64,000 bases of DNA, taken from positions 128,985 through 192,984 of the forward strand of contig JAKFCX010000001.1 in the NCBI GenBank assembly GCA_036676415.1, written 5' to 3'. Source of the stretch: JAEZDC01 sp036676415 (GTDB taxonomy: Bacteria; Bacteroidota; Bacteroidia; Chitinophagales; Chitinophagaceae). Each line of letters starts with the position of its first letter. The first letter of the stretch is position 1. Position numbers and translations under genes: made by a program. Shown piece after piece: positions 46,045-53,814 of the stretch. The notes beneath the pieces were generated by a model, which searched no databases, had not been told where the DNA came from, and saw only the letters and a list, made by a program, of their open reading frames with translations.

Positions 46045-46662
46045 CTACCAATCTTTTAACTGCCGGCCAGATTGATTTTTCTTTTGAATGTCTTTTTGAA
46101 GATTCTTCTCATCTTTCGAAAGATTATTGAGCATCTTCTCGGCCTCTTCTTTCTTCAGGTTTGACTTTTGCGGCTCTTTTTTCTGATCTTTCTCTTTTGA
46201 TTTCTGCTGATTCTTATCCTGCTGATGTTGCTGCTGTTGCTGCTTTTGTTCTTTTAATGCCTTTTGCAGATTTTGCCGGGCTTCATTATCTTCCGGATTC
46301 AGCCGTAGAGATTTTTTAAATGCATCAATGGCCTCGTTCAATTTCTTTTGTTTGATAAAAGACAATCCCAGGTTATAAAAAGCCTGCGATTTTAGTAATG
46401 GATCGTTGGTTCCTGAGGCTGCAGCTTCATAGTCTTTACCTGCTTCCTCGTATTTCTTTAGCTGTTGTTTCGCATTGCCGGAATTAAACTGCGCTACAGC
46501 ATTTGTATTATCTTTTTGAATTGCCTTATTATATTCTTCACTTGCTTTTAAAAACTCTTTCTTCTTGTAGTTCTCATTGCCTTTCTCAATCAATTGTACA
46601 GCTTTCTGGGCCTTTACAGCAAGCGATAACAAGATACAGGTGCAAAAAATGATCAACCTCAT
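46045..46662 (-). CDS. TPR protein of the Bat (aerotolerance-type) set, BatC-like
   Basis: A 205-residue exported protein with signal peptide (1-18) and TPR-type helix pairs between about residues 20 and 140 (for example KGNENYKKKEFLKASEEYNKA). Then follow a Gln-rich stretch (KEQKQQQQQHQQDKNQQ) and a charged tail with NLSKDEKNLQKD. This is the BatC layout. Overlaps the VWA gene start by four bases (ATGA), so the two are translationally coupled. Acts in the periplasm or at the inner membrane with the VWA partner. Confidence 0.85.
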   Translation of the reverse strand: MRLIIFCTCILLSLAVKAQKAVQLIEKGNENYKKKEFLKASEEYNKAIQKDNTNAVAQFNSGNAKQQLKKYEEAGKDYEAAASGTNDPLLKSQAFYNLGLSFIKQKKLNEAIDAFKKSLRLNPEDNEARQNLQKALKEQKQQQQQHQQDKNQQKSKEKDQKKEPQKSNLKKEEAEKMLNNLSKDEKNLQKDIQKKNQSGRQLKDW

Positions 46663-47657
46663 GCTAAACTCATTTTTCGTTCAGGAATAAAAATCTCGGC
46701 AATTAATAACAGTAGCGTCAAAGCAATTAACAAAGGAAAGTAATTGAAGTAATCAACATTCCCTCCTGCACTAAACCCTTTTGCTTCCATAGAATTTACC
46801 TGGGATGCGATTAGTTTGGTTGATTCGTTTACATTCTCCAGCCGGTGGTAACTACCTTTTGTAGTGGATGATATTTTCTGAAGCAAATTTTCATTCAGCC
46901 TTGAAACAATAATATTTCCATCCATATCTTTCTTAGGTTCATCGGAACCGGGTTCAATAATATTGGATCCCTCTGGTGAGCCAATACCAACTGCATGAAC
47001 CACTACTCCATCATTAAATAATTCTTTTGCTGTTTCTTCTGCAGCTTCATCATTGTCCTCACCATCTGTAATAAGGATCGCAGTTTTATACTTTTTCTCC
47101 TTTACGTCAAGCGATGTATTTGCCAGCTTCAATGCCTCACTCAAAACTGTACCCTGTACCGGAATAAAATCAGAACTGGCATTGGCTACAAACATTTTTG
47201 CTGCAGCAACATCTGGCGTGAGCGGCATTTGGAGATAAGCCTGTCCTGCAAACAATATCAACCCAACTCTATTATTCTGCAGCGAAGGAAGCAGGTTATT
47301 GATGAGTTGCTTTGCTTTATCGAGACGAGTTGGCTTTGCATCCTGGCTGAGCATACTTTTACTTACATCCAGCATGATCATTACATCTACTCCACTTCCT
47401 TTAGTGATTGATGATTGTTCAGGTGTTCGAATATTTACCGCAGCAAGAATACCAAGTGTGATAGCAATTAATATCAAGATGATCCTGGTCTTGAATAATC
47501 TTGAAGAATAATTTTTCAGCAGCTGATCTACCAATCGTTTATCACCTAACTTTTCTCTTATCCATTTTTTCCAATAAAGCAGCCCAATGAATAGAGCGAT
47601 CAATGGCAATAATGCAATTAATGCGAAGAGGAATTGTATGGTTTCGAATTGTAGCAA
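46659..47657 (-). CDS. VWA-domain membrane protein of the Bat set (BatA/BatB-like)
   Basis: A 332-residue membrane protein: two N-terminal transmembrane helices (about 8-28 and 58-76), a periplasmic von Willebrand factor A domain (about 85-265) with the MIDAS motif DVSKSM (DxSxS), the second ligand region SDFIPVQGT and DGED, and a C-terminal helix (about 305-322). Start is TTG at 47657, directly after a preceding small ORF's TAA. It forms a unit with the TPR gene downstream. BatD/BatE are not in the window, and whether this is the A or B paralogue is not clear. Confidence 0.88.
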   Translation of the reverse strand: MLQFETIQFLFALIALLPLIALFIGLLYWKKWIREKLGDKRLVDQLLKNYSSRLFKTRIILILIAITLGILAAVNIRTPEQSSITKGSGVDVMIMLDVSKSMLSQDAKPTRLDKAKQLINNLLPSLQNNRVGLILFAGQAYLQMPLTPDVAAAKMFVANASSDFIPVQGTVLSEALKLANTSLDVKEKKYKTAILITDGEDNDEAAEETAKELFNDGVVVHAVGIGSPEGSNIIEPGSDEPKKDMDGNIIVSRLNENLLQKISSTTKGSYHRLENVNESTKLIASQVNSMEAKGFSAGGNVDYFNYFPLLIALTLLLLIAEIFIPERKMSLA

Positions 47658-47792
47658 TTAATAAGATAAACCTGAGATAATGTCGAGAACCGTCATCCAA
47701 AAACTTTTCTTTGGATTTTTAAAAACGATACTGTTAATCCAATAGAGCAATCCTATGGCAAAAACAATACCTATGATGATTAAAGTTATCAT
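47658..47792 (-). CDS. Putative 44-residue membrane peptide preceding the Bat genes
   Basis: Translates as MITLIIIGIVFAIGLLYWIN followed by a polar tail (SIVFKNPKKSFWMTVLD). One N-terminal hydrophobic helix. Ends with TAA immediately before the TTG of the VWA gene. A TATCTTTA -7-like box lies just before its ATG. A short membrane peptide at the head of the Bat operon is plausible; no family recognised. Confidence 0.5.
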   Translation of the reverse strand: MITLIIIGIVFAIGLLYWINSIVFKNPKKSFWMTVLDIISGLSY

Positions 47793-47834
47793 CTACTAAA
47801 GATAATTGCAGAATTGTTAATGAAACTTGAACAC

Positions 47835-47966
47835 CTAATCAAAATGAGATTGATCAGGATTTTCGTCATTAATCTCTGGAGTCTCATTATTCTTTGCTTT
47901 CATAAGCTTTATAAAGACCCAGACCGATGCAAGACCAATTGATATGGCAATTAACCAGTTGATCAT
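47835..47966 (-). CDS. Putative 43-residue membrane peptide coupled to the beta-lactamase gene
   Basis: MINWLIAISIGLASVWVFIK followed by LMKAKNNETPEINDENPDQS and a short end: one transmembrane helix and an acidic tail. Its ATG overlaps the TGA stop of the class D beta-lactamase gene as ATGA, the signature of translational coupling. Unnamed. May be co-expressed with the beta-lactamase; a role there is inference. Confidence 0.5.
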   Translation of the reverse strand: MINWLIAISIGLASVWVFIKLMKAKNNETPEINDENPDQSHFD

Positions 47967-48781
47967 TTGTTACCTAGGAAAAACCCCAATTTGCTAAGGA
48001 TACCTTTCAAAATATGCATTCTCACCTTTATCATATCAGTATCACGTGGACCCTCCACATTTAATACGAAGAAATATGGCCGTTTGTTTTCTTCTACCCA
48101 ACCTACAATCCAACCTAAGCCATTACCATTTTCTTTAAAACCCCAACCGGTTTTATAGCTGAGTTTATAATTGGCGTTATCTTCAAAAAGCATCATTTGC
48201 TTTACAAGTCTTTGCGGTCTTTTATCGATCGGAAGCTCCTCAAAATATAATTTCTTCATAAGCCCTAATTGCTCGTCAGGCGTGATCTTAAGAGAATTAT
48301 CTAACCAAAAAGAATCAACCGTGCTGATCTTCCTGTTTCCATATTCCAGGCTATCCAGCCAAACCTGCATAGTATCCTGTCCAATTCTTCTAGCTATTTC
48401 CTGGTAATGACTGGCTGAAGAAAATTTGAATGCTTGTTCTAAACTGAGATCCTGGTTCCATTGTGGATTTGATCTTTGTTTACCATCCCATTTGATCACA
48501 TCTTTTTCATCAAAGATCTTCCCTGTCTTCAGTGCAATTAATGAATTGATGATCTTAAATGTAGATGCAGGTGTATAAGCAGAATCTCGATATCGCTCAA
48601 GGTTATAAATGGTGAATTTATTCTGACTGTTATCATACAGAGCAAAACAGCCCTCGACATTATTACTGTCGAAGTATGTTTCAAGGTCGTTATGGATGTT
48701 CACATTACTTGTAGAGCATCCACTCACAAAAACAAAAAGCACTGCTATTAATGCCGAACTATATCTTTCAATTGGTTTCAT
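47963..48781 (-). CDS. Class D (OXA-type) beta-lactamase lipoprotein
   Basis: A 272-residue exported protein with lipobox VSGC (C22) and the class D serine beta-lactamase motif set: S-x-x-K as STFK (73-76) with the acylating serine S73, YGN (147-149), and KTG (210-212) with GW following. The usual SxV motif (S-A-V) is here S-S-A at 121-123, so the valine is replaced. GWIVGW near 224 also fits. Hydrolysis of penicillins or oxacillin is the family activity; this protein's spectrum cannot be told from sequence. No BlaR/BlaI regulator adjacent. Confidence 0.9.
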   Translation of the reverse strand: MKPIERYSSALIAVLFVFVSGCSTSNVNIHNDLETYFDSNNVEGCFALYDNSQNKFTIYNLERYRDSAYTPASTFKIINSLIALKTGKIFDEKDVIKWDGKQRSNPQWNQDLSLEQAFKFSSASHYQEIARRIGQDTMQVWLDSLEYGNRKISTVDSFWLDNSLKITPDEQLGLMKKLYFEELPIDKRPQRLVKQMMLFEDNANYKLSYKTGWGFKENGNGLGWIVGWVEENKRPYFFVLNVEGPRDTDMIKVRMHILKGILSKLGFFLGNK

Positions 48782-48787
48782 TCTTAT

Positions 48788-49975
48788 TTATTTCAATACA
48801 CCTAATTCTTTACCTACTTTGGTGAATGCTGCAATGGCTTTATCTAAATGCTCCTGTTCATGAGCAGCACTTAACTGAACCCTGATCCTTGCTTTTCCTT
48901 TTGCAACCACAGGATAAAAGAATCCAATTACATATATCCCTTCTTCTAATAGTTTAGCCGCAAATTCCTGTGCCACCACAGCCTCATATAACATAATCGG
49001 AACGATCGGATGATCTCCAGGTTTAATATCAAAACCTGCTTCGGTCATTTTAGTTCTGAAGTATTTTGTGTTATACTCCAATTTATCTCTTAACTCAGTC
49101 TTCTCCGTTAACATATCCAACACAGCTATTGAAGCACCAACAATTGAGGGTGCAAGTGTATTAGAAAATAAGTAAGGACGACTTCTCTGCCTGAGCATTT
49201 CAATGATCTCTTTTCTGCCAGATGTAAATCCACCACTGGCACCACCCAAAGCTTTACCAAGTGTTCCGGTGATGATGTCAATACGTCCCATCACATTTTT
49301 GTATTCATGTGTGCCTCTTCCTGTCTTTCCAAGAAAACCTGATGAGTGGGAATCATCTACCATTACGATTGCCTGGTATTTATCTGCCAGGTCACATATT
49401 TTATCTAATTGTGCTATCGTTCCATCCATACTGAATGAGCCATCAGTAACAATAATCCTGCTTCTTAGTTCAGCAGTTTCCTGCAGTTTTGCTTCCAGGT
49501 CATTCATATCGTTATGGAGGTAACGATAACGTTGTGCTTTACATAAACGAACACCATCTATAATAGAAGCATGATTTAATTCATCACTAATAATCGCATC
49601 CTGCTCATTGAATAATGGTTCAAAAACACCACCATTTGCATCAAAAGCAGCTACATATAAAATAGTGCTTTCTGTTCCGAGGAATGCGGATAATTTTTGT
49701 TCGAGTTCTTTGTGAATGTCCTGGGTTCCGCAGATAAAACGAACACTGCTCATGCCATATCCATGACTGTCTATTGTTTTATGAGCAGCCTCGATCACTT
49801 TTGGATGTGACGAAAGTCCGAGATAATTGTTTGCACAAAAGTTCAATACTTGCCTTCCGTTAACTGTGATCTCAGGACCCTGTTCACTTGTGATCACCCT
49901 TTCTTTCTTGAATAATCCTGCCGATTCTATCTCTTTAAGTTCAGATGCAATACGTTGTACGAATTTCTCGTTCAT
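48788..49975 (-). CDS. kbl: Glycine C-acetyltransferase (2-amino-3-ketobutyrate CoA ligase)
   Basis: PLP-dependent alpha-oxoamine synthase of 395 residues that works with threonine dehydrogenase to convert threonine to glycine and acetyl-CoA. Start is the ATG at 49975 (MNEKFVQRIASELK); the TTG two codons earlier is rejected. PLP-lysine lies in TGTLGKALGGASGG near residue 240, and the DDSHSSGFLGKTGRG segment near 208 is present. Members of the family also include AON synthase, SPT and ALA synthase; Kbl is favoured by the N-terminus and FCANNYLGL. tdh is not in the window. Confidence 0.9.
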   Translation of the reverse strand: MNEKFVQRIASELKEIESAGLFKKERVITSEQGPEITVNGRQVLNFCANNYLGLSSHPKVIEAAHKTIDSHGYGMSSVRFICGTQDIHKELEQKLSAFLGTESTILYVAAFDANGGVFEPLFNEQDAIISDELNHASIIDGVRLCKAQRYRYLHNDMNDLEAKLQETAELRSRIIVTDGSFSMDGTIAQLDKICDLADKYQAIVMVDDSHSSGFLGKTGRGTHEYKNVMGRIDIITGTLGKALGGASGGFTSGRKEIIEMLRQRSRPYLFSNTLAPSIVGASIAVLDMLTEKTELRDKLEYNTKYFRTKMTEAGFDIKPGDHPIVPIMLYEAVVAQEFAAKLLEEGIYVIGFFYPVVAKGKARIRVQLSAAHEQEHLDKAIAAFTKVGKELGVLK

Positions 49976-49994
49976 AGACAATCTTTTAGCGGTG

Positions 49995-50002
49995 CAAAGA
50001 TA
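49995..50002 (-). promoter_or_regulatory. -7 box (TATCTTTG) for kbl
   Basis: TATCTTTG on the minus strand, 19 bases before the ATG at 49975. Confidence 0.55.
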
Positions 50003-50057
50003 GGTTCAGAGGCTATTGGTTAAATTAGGCAGGAAAGAGTTTTTGACGAACGCTGTA

Positions 50058-50145
50058 TTTACATGGCATCGTTCCTTGTGCAAATCGAGGAACGAGATTC
50101 ACCGAATCCAAAATAAAAAAAATAAACTGAGGTACTCTCTTGTAC
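50058..50145 (-). repeat. Interspersed repeat, long-core copy R4
   Basis: Stem TCGTTCCT 50069-50076 with AGGAACGA 50088-50095 (8 bp, no mismatch), CAAATC loop bases at 50081-50086, then GAGATTCACCGA and an A-rich stretch, ending GAGGTACTCTCTTGTAC. Confidence 0.7.
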
Positions 50146-50203
50146 AGCATAACTATTAGCGACATAAGCCAGCATTTTTCCTGCTCCTCATCGTTCCAAT
50201 TAT

Positions 50204-50250
50204 AGAAGTGTGCGACGCAACGAAAGCTACATAGCAGCACCATTGCCTGA
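50204..50250 (+). repeat. Interspersed repeat, minimal-core copy B6
   Basis: AGAAGTGTGCGACGCAACGA followed by AAGCTACATAGCAGCACC. Outer arm as in B2. Faces R4 head to head. Confidence 0.6.
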
Positions 50251-50350
50251 ATCATATGGATTTTGTTAAGGCTTTGCAAACAAAATTTAATGTCATACGA
50301 CTGTAACCTTTCTATTTTATCTTCGTTCAACTGTTCTCAAACCGCTGTTT

Positions 50351-50548
50351 ATGAAACGTTTACTTATTGCTACCTTTTTAATTATCAGCTCCATTACCAT
50401 TTTTGCGATCGCTGATCAACCTGGAAAATTAGGCTGTGCAAACAAGAAGATGTGCTGTAAGAAAAAGCCTGTTACTCCTGCTCAAGACCTCAAAACAGAC
50501 TATATATTCTGGCAACCCATGAATAAATTGATGTTTATCTCGAAGTAA
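50351..50548 (+). CDS. Small secreted cysteine-containing protein
   Basis: A 65-residue exported protein: signal peptide MKRLLIATFLIISSITIFAIA (in part), then a short mature part with three cysteines in GCANKKMCCKKK and a C-terminal segment with YIFWQPMNKLMF. Followed by a terminator and then the sigma factor gene. No family recognised. Metal or redox binding at the cysteine cluster is possible but unsupported. Confidence 0.65.
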   Translation: MKRLLIATFLIISSITIFAIADQPGKLGCANKKMCCKKKPVTPAQDLKTDYIFWQPMNKLMFISK

Positions 50549-50550
50549 TT

Positions 50551-50574
50551 TCCTCCTGTTGGAGGATTTTTTAT
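50551..50574 (+). terminator. Intrinsic terminator after the small secreted protein
   Basis: TCCTCC, loop TGTT, GGAGGA, then TTTTTT. Three bases after the stop codon. Confidence 0.8.
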
Positions 50575-50642
50575 ATAAAGATGTAACATTTGATATTCAG
50601 GGTCGTTACACCCAATAGCAAACAACCAAGACCACCCCAACC

Positions 50643-51131
50643 ATGACTGAAACGGAATACAACCACTGTGTTGACCTTTATTCTGACGGTGTCTTCCGAT
50701 TTATCGTGAAGAACCTTAGACACGAGGAAGATGCAAGGGATATTGTTCAAACTGCTTTTGAAAAACTCTGGCGAAACCGGGAAACGGTAGAAAATGCCAA
50801 AAGCAAATCTTACCTGTTTACGGTTGCATACAACCAGATGATCGACCACCTCAGGAAGAACAAAAGAGTGCAGCTGAAAGAAGAATTTGATGCGAACACC
50901 AAGATCCAGCATTCAAACTTCAGCAGCAACACCAAAAAGATATTAATGGAAGCAATCAACAGGTTGAATGAAACGCAGAAAAGCCTGGTGATGCTGAAGG
51001 ATTATGAAGGGTATAGTTATGATGAGATTGGAAAAATAATGGGATTAACTGAAAGCCAGGTAAAAGTTTACCTGCACAGAGCCAGATTGATTTTGAAAGA
51101 ATATTTAGTGAGCCCTGAAAACGTAATGTAA
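50643..51131 (+). CDS. ECF-type RNA polymerase sigma factor
   Basis: A 162-residue ECF sigma factor: region 2 (about 5-70; SDGVFRFIVKNLRHEEDARDIVQ in part) and region 4 (about 105-155; LNETQKSLVMLKDYEGYSYDEIGKIM in part, then ESQVKVYLHRARLILK). It is directly followed (one base) by a likely anti-sigma membrane protein and then a beta-barrel protein, forming a cell-envelope signalling set. Confidence 0.92.
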   Translation: MTETEYNHCVDLYSDGVFRFIVKNLRHEEDARDIVQTAFEKLWRNRETVENAKSKSYLFTVAYNQMIDHLRKNKRVQLKEEFDANTKIQHSNFSSNTKKILMEAINRLNETQKSLVMLKDYEGYSYDEIGKIMGLTESQVKVYLHRARLILKEYLVSPENVM

Positions 51132-51132
51132 A

Positions 51133-52194
51133 ATGATCAACCGCAATAATTACGAAGAATACCTGCTAATGTACTTAGATGGTGAACTATCATCTGAAGA
51201 CAGAAAAAGCATGGAATTATTCCTGGAGTCAAATCCTGATATACAGGAAGAGTTGTCATTATTACAACAAACCATTTTACAGCCGGAAGCGATTGAATTT
51301 TCAGGAAAAGCTGATCTATACAGGAAAGCAGAAGGCATCACCATAAATAATTACCAGGAATATTTTCTTTTATATATCGACAAGGAACTTTCACCGAAAG
51401 ATAAAGAAGCGGTTGAAACCTTTGTATTACAGAACCCTCAACTTCAGGGTGAGTTTACGTTACTGAAAGAAACTGTTTTACCTGAAGAGAAAATTGTATT
51501 CGCTAATAAAGAATCACTTTACAGAAAAGAAGAAAAGAAAAGGCCAATCGTTATTGGTTTACGTTGGGCATCATTAGCTGCTGCTGCAATAATTGGATTG
51601 ATTGCATTGGTGGTATTTAATAATGGTAGCGAACCAGATGCAATTGCAGTAAAAGATCCCAAGGTCCAGGAAAAGCCGGCTCCACAACAGCAGTTGCCAT
51701 TACCGGTAGTTGAGAACAGTACTGCTATTGCTTACGAAAAAGAAGAAAAAAATAATACCAGTAACAAAAATATTGTTCGTCCGTTGAAAGTACAGGAGCA
51801 GAAATTAATACAGCAGCAACCGGTGATTGCTTACGAACCGAAGACACAGGAAGAACAAAGAACGCTGGCAATTGTGGAACCAGTAACTGTTACAAATAAC
51901 ACAGGTAACACACAGGTAACAAGTTCTTTTACTGAACCAGGCGAAACCAAGGTAACGAGCACAAACTTTACGGGAGAAAATGATAATAACTACTTGCACC
52001 AGGCCGTATATACAGAAGAGGTTGATGCAGAAAAAGAGAATAATCTTTATATAGGTGCACTCCAGGTAAATACAGATAAGGTTCGTGGACTTTTTAGAAA
52101 AGCGACTCGTTTCTTATCCAATAAGGTAAAAAACAACAACGAAGAATCAGGCGAAAAAATTCAGATCGCCAATATTGAAATGAAGAAAATATAG
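51133..52194 (+). CDS. Putative anti-sigma factor with duplicated N-terminal domain
   Basis: A 353-residue membrane protein. The N-terminal cytoplasmic part consists of two similar 61-residue repeats (5-65 and 72-132). Each begins NNY(E/Q)EY and holds L(Y/D)ID/LDGELS and a C-terminal LYRK. One transmembrane helix follows (about 145-162) and then a long proline/glutamine-rich periplasmic tail without recognisable domain. The repeat resembles the anti-sigma N-terminal helical domain of Bacteroidota without zinc ligands. Position right after the sigma gene supports the role. Confidence 0.8.
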   Translation: MINRNNYEEYLLMYLDGELSSEDRKSMELFLESNPDIQEELSLLQQTILQPEAIEFSGKADLYRKAEGITINNYQEYFLLYIDKELSPKDKEAVETFVLQNPQLQGEFTLLKETVLPEEKIVFANKESLYRKEEKKRPIVIGLRWASLAAAAIIGLIALVVFNNGSEPDAIAVKDPKVQEKPAPQQQLPLPVVENSTAIAYEKEEKNNTSNKNIVRPLKVQEQKLIQQQPVIAYEPKTQEEQRTLAIVEPVTVTNNTGNTQVTSSFTEPGETKVTSTNFTGENDNNYLHQAVYTEEVDAEKENNLYIGALQVNTDKVRGLFRKATRFLSNKVKNNNEESGEKIQIANIEMKKI

Positions 52195-52215
52195 AATACC
52201 CTTAAATCAAGAATT

Positions 52216-53046
52216 ATGAAAAAAGCAATCGTAGCTATTGCAGCATTGTTAGCTGTAGGAAATGTTTTTGCCCAGGAAGAACAAAAAGCAGACACTGTAG
52301 TTGTAGGTAACTTCATCATTATAAAAAAAGACAAGAAGAAAGGAGACGACTCCGATACCACCAGCAGAACTTTTGAAATCTCAAAGCGAAAGAAGAAAAG
52401 CAATTTAAGCACTAACTGGAGTATCCTGGATATCGGATTTGCCAATGTAAGAGATGAAACTGTATATGGCTCACCTGAAGCCAATGCCTACCTGCAAGGT
52501 GGTACAAATCATTTTACCAAAAACGACATGAAGCTTCGTGCCAACAAAACAACCAATGTTAACTATTGGCTGTTTATGCAGAAGCTGAATGTTTCAAAGC
52601 ATGTATTGAACCTGAAATATGGATTAGGATTGGAGATGTACAATTTCCGTTACAGCACCAACATCAGTTACAGGGAAGCCAATGGTGTTGCTTATGCTTT
52701 CAGAGACAGCGTAACCTTTTCAAAAAACAAACTGTATGCAGGCTATGTTACCGTTCCATTCTTAGTGAACATCAATGCTACGCCTAACCGAAAAAACGGA
52801 TTTAGCTTTAGTGCTGGTGTCAGTGCCGGTTATCTTGTTGGCAGCCGTAACAAGCAGGTGAGTGATGCAAGAGGAAAAGAAAAGTTTAAAAGCGATTTTG
52901 AACTCGAAAAATGGAGACTGGCTTATATAGCAGAAATTGGACTAGGCCCTGTTCGCCTTTACGGCAGCTATAGCACCAACCCTCTTCATGAAAGAGGTTT
53001 GAAACAATATCCTTATGCAGTAGGTATAAGATTGAGCAATTGGTAA
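52216..53046 (+). CDS. Outer-membrane beta-barrel protein
   Basis: A 276-residue exported protein with signal peptide (1-19, ending VFA-QEE) and beta-strand periodicity in the second half (for example YAGYVTVPFLVNINATP and RLYGSYSTNPL), ending RLSNW as barrel proteins do. The N-terminal charged stretch (IIIKKDKKKGDD) precedes it. It fits the OMP_b-brl (PorT-like) group of Bacteroidota. Third gene of the sigma/anti-sigma set, 21 bp after the anti-sigma gene. Confidence 0.82.
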   Translation: MKKAIVAIAALLAVGNVFAQEEQKADTVVVGNFIIIKKDKKKGDDSDTTSRTFEISKRKKKSNLSTNWSILDIGFANVRDETVYGSPEANAYLQGGTNHFTKNDMKLRANKTTNVNYWLFMQKLNVSKHVLNLKYGLGLEMYNFRYSTNISYREANGVAYAFRDSVTFSKNKLYAGYVTVPFLVNINATPNRKNGFSFSAGVSAGYLVGSRNKQVSDARGKEKFKSDFELEKWRLAYIAEIGLGPVRLYGSYSTNPLHERGLKQYPYAVGIRLSNW

Positions 53047-53076
53047 TATTATCTAAATAGTTTCTCATGTGCATTC

Positions 53077-53107
53077 GGCCTCTGTTTATACAGGGGCCTT
53101 TTCTTTT
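53077..53107 (+). terminator. Intrinsic terminator after the beta-barrel gene
   Basis: GGCCTCTGT (53077-53085), loop TTAT, ACAGGGGCC (53090-53098), then TTTTCTTTT. Pairing includes one G-U. Confidence 0.85.
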
Positions 53108-53287
53108 GAGATTAAAATTTCATCAAACAGGTTAAGAAAAGTTTGGTTTAACCATTTTGTGCATAGTTCTTGCTTTTAGTGAACCGATTATTTGCTGCAT
53201 TTATAACCCATAAACTTTTGTGAAAGGGTGGTGCATCTTATAATCAGGAAGTCATAACCGTCGTTAGATTTTAAAATCACTAGTCCT

Positions 53288-53800
53288 ATGCGTCACCTCT
53301 TAAGCACTTCTGTGTTACTTGCAGTGCTTTTTATTGCCAATACTTCTTTCTTTGTAAAACCTGAGTATAGCATATTAATAGACAAGAGTGATTATAATTT
53401 ATACGTGTTTGAAGATGATGAATGGCTGATAACTTATCCGGTTGTATTTGGCAATAAAGACCAGGGAGATAAATTAATGGAAGGAGATCGCAAAACTCCT
53501 GAAGGAACATTTCGGATCATCACAAAAAGAGTTCATGAAAAATGGTGTCGATTCTTGTTAATTGATTACCCAACAGCAGAAAGCAGGGCAAGATTCAACG
53601 ACAGAAAAAACAAAGGTGTTATTCCAGCCAGTGCAAAAATCGGTGGAGCCATTGGTATTCATGGTACATGGCCAAGAGAAGATTTTGCAGTTGATCGTTT
53701 TCAAAACTGGACACAGGGTTGCATTAGTATGAAGAACAGCGACGTAATTCAATTGTACAATATGATTGCGAATGGAACAAGGGTAACCATCAGAAAATAA
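53288..53800 (+). CDS. L,D-transpeptidase (YkuD domain)
   Basis: A 170-residue secreted enzyme that cross-links peptidoglycan at meso-DAP or anchors peptides to it. Signal-like hydrophobic N-terminus (1-23), then the YkuD domain with RKTPEGTF near 68, the HxxG motif HGTW at 125-128 and the catalytic cysteine C145 in WTQGCISMKN. Monocistronic. The N-terminal peptide MRHLLSTSVLLAVLF is a good start. Second L,D-transpeptidase-type gene in the window; the first (17895) belongs to the YkuD_2 group. Confidence 0.93.
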   Translation: MRHLLSTSVLLAVLFIANTSFFVKPEYSILIDKSDYNLYVFEDDEWLITYPVVFGNKDQGDKLMEGDRKTPEGTFRIITKRVHEKWCRFLLIDYPTAESRARFNDRKNKGVIPASAKIGGAIGIHGTWPREDFAVDRFQNWTQGCISMKNSDVIQLYNMIANGTRVTIRK

Positions 53801-53814
53801 AAATCAACATCGTG

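Larger units (their letters stand above)
49976..50350. other. Gene-free region between kbl and the 65-residue ORF
   Basis: No convincing gene. It contains the kbl -7 box TATCTTTG (minus strand, 49995-50002), a long-core repeat copy R4 (50058-50145, minus) and a minimal copy B6 (50204-50250, plus) head to head with 59 bases between. A cluster of T-rich sequence precedes the ATG at 50351. Confidence 0.6.

Noticed and set aside
46659..47657. Firm assignment of the VWA protein as BatA or BatB
   Set aside because: Only one VWA gene is present and the two paralogues cannot be separated by eye.
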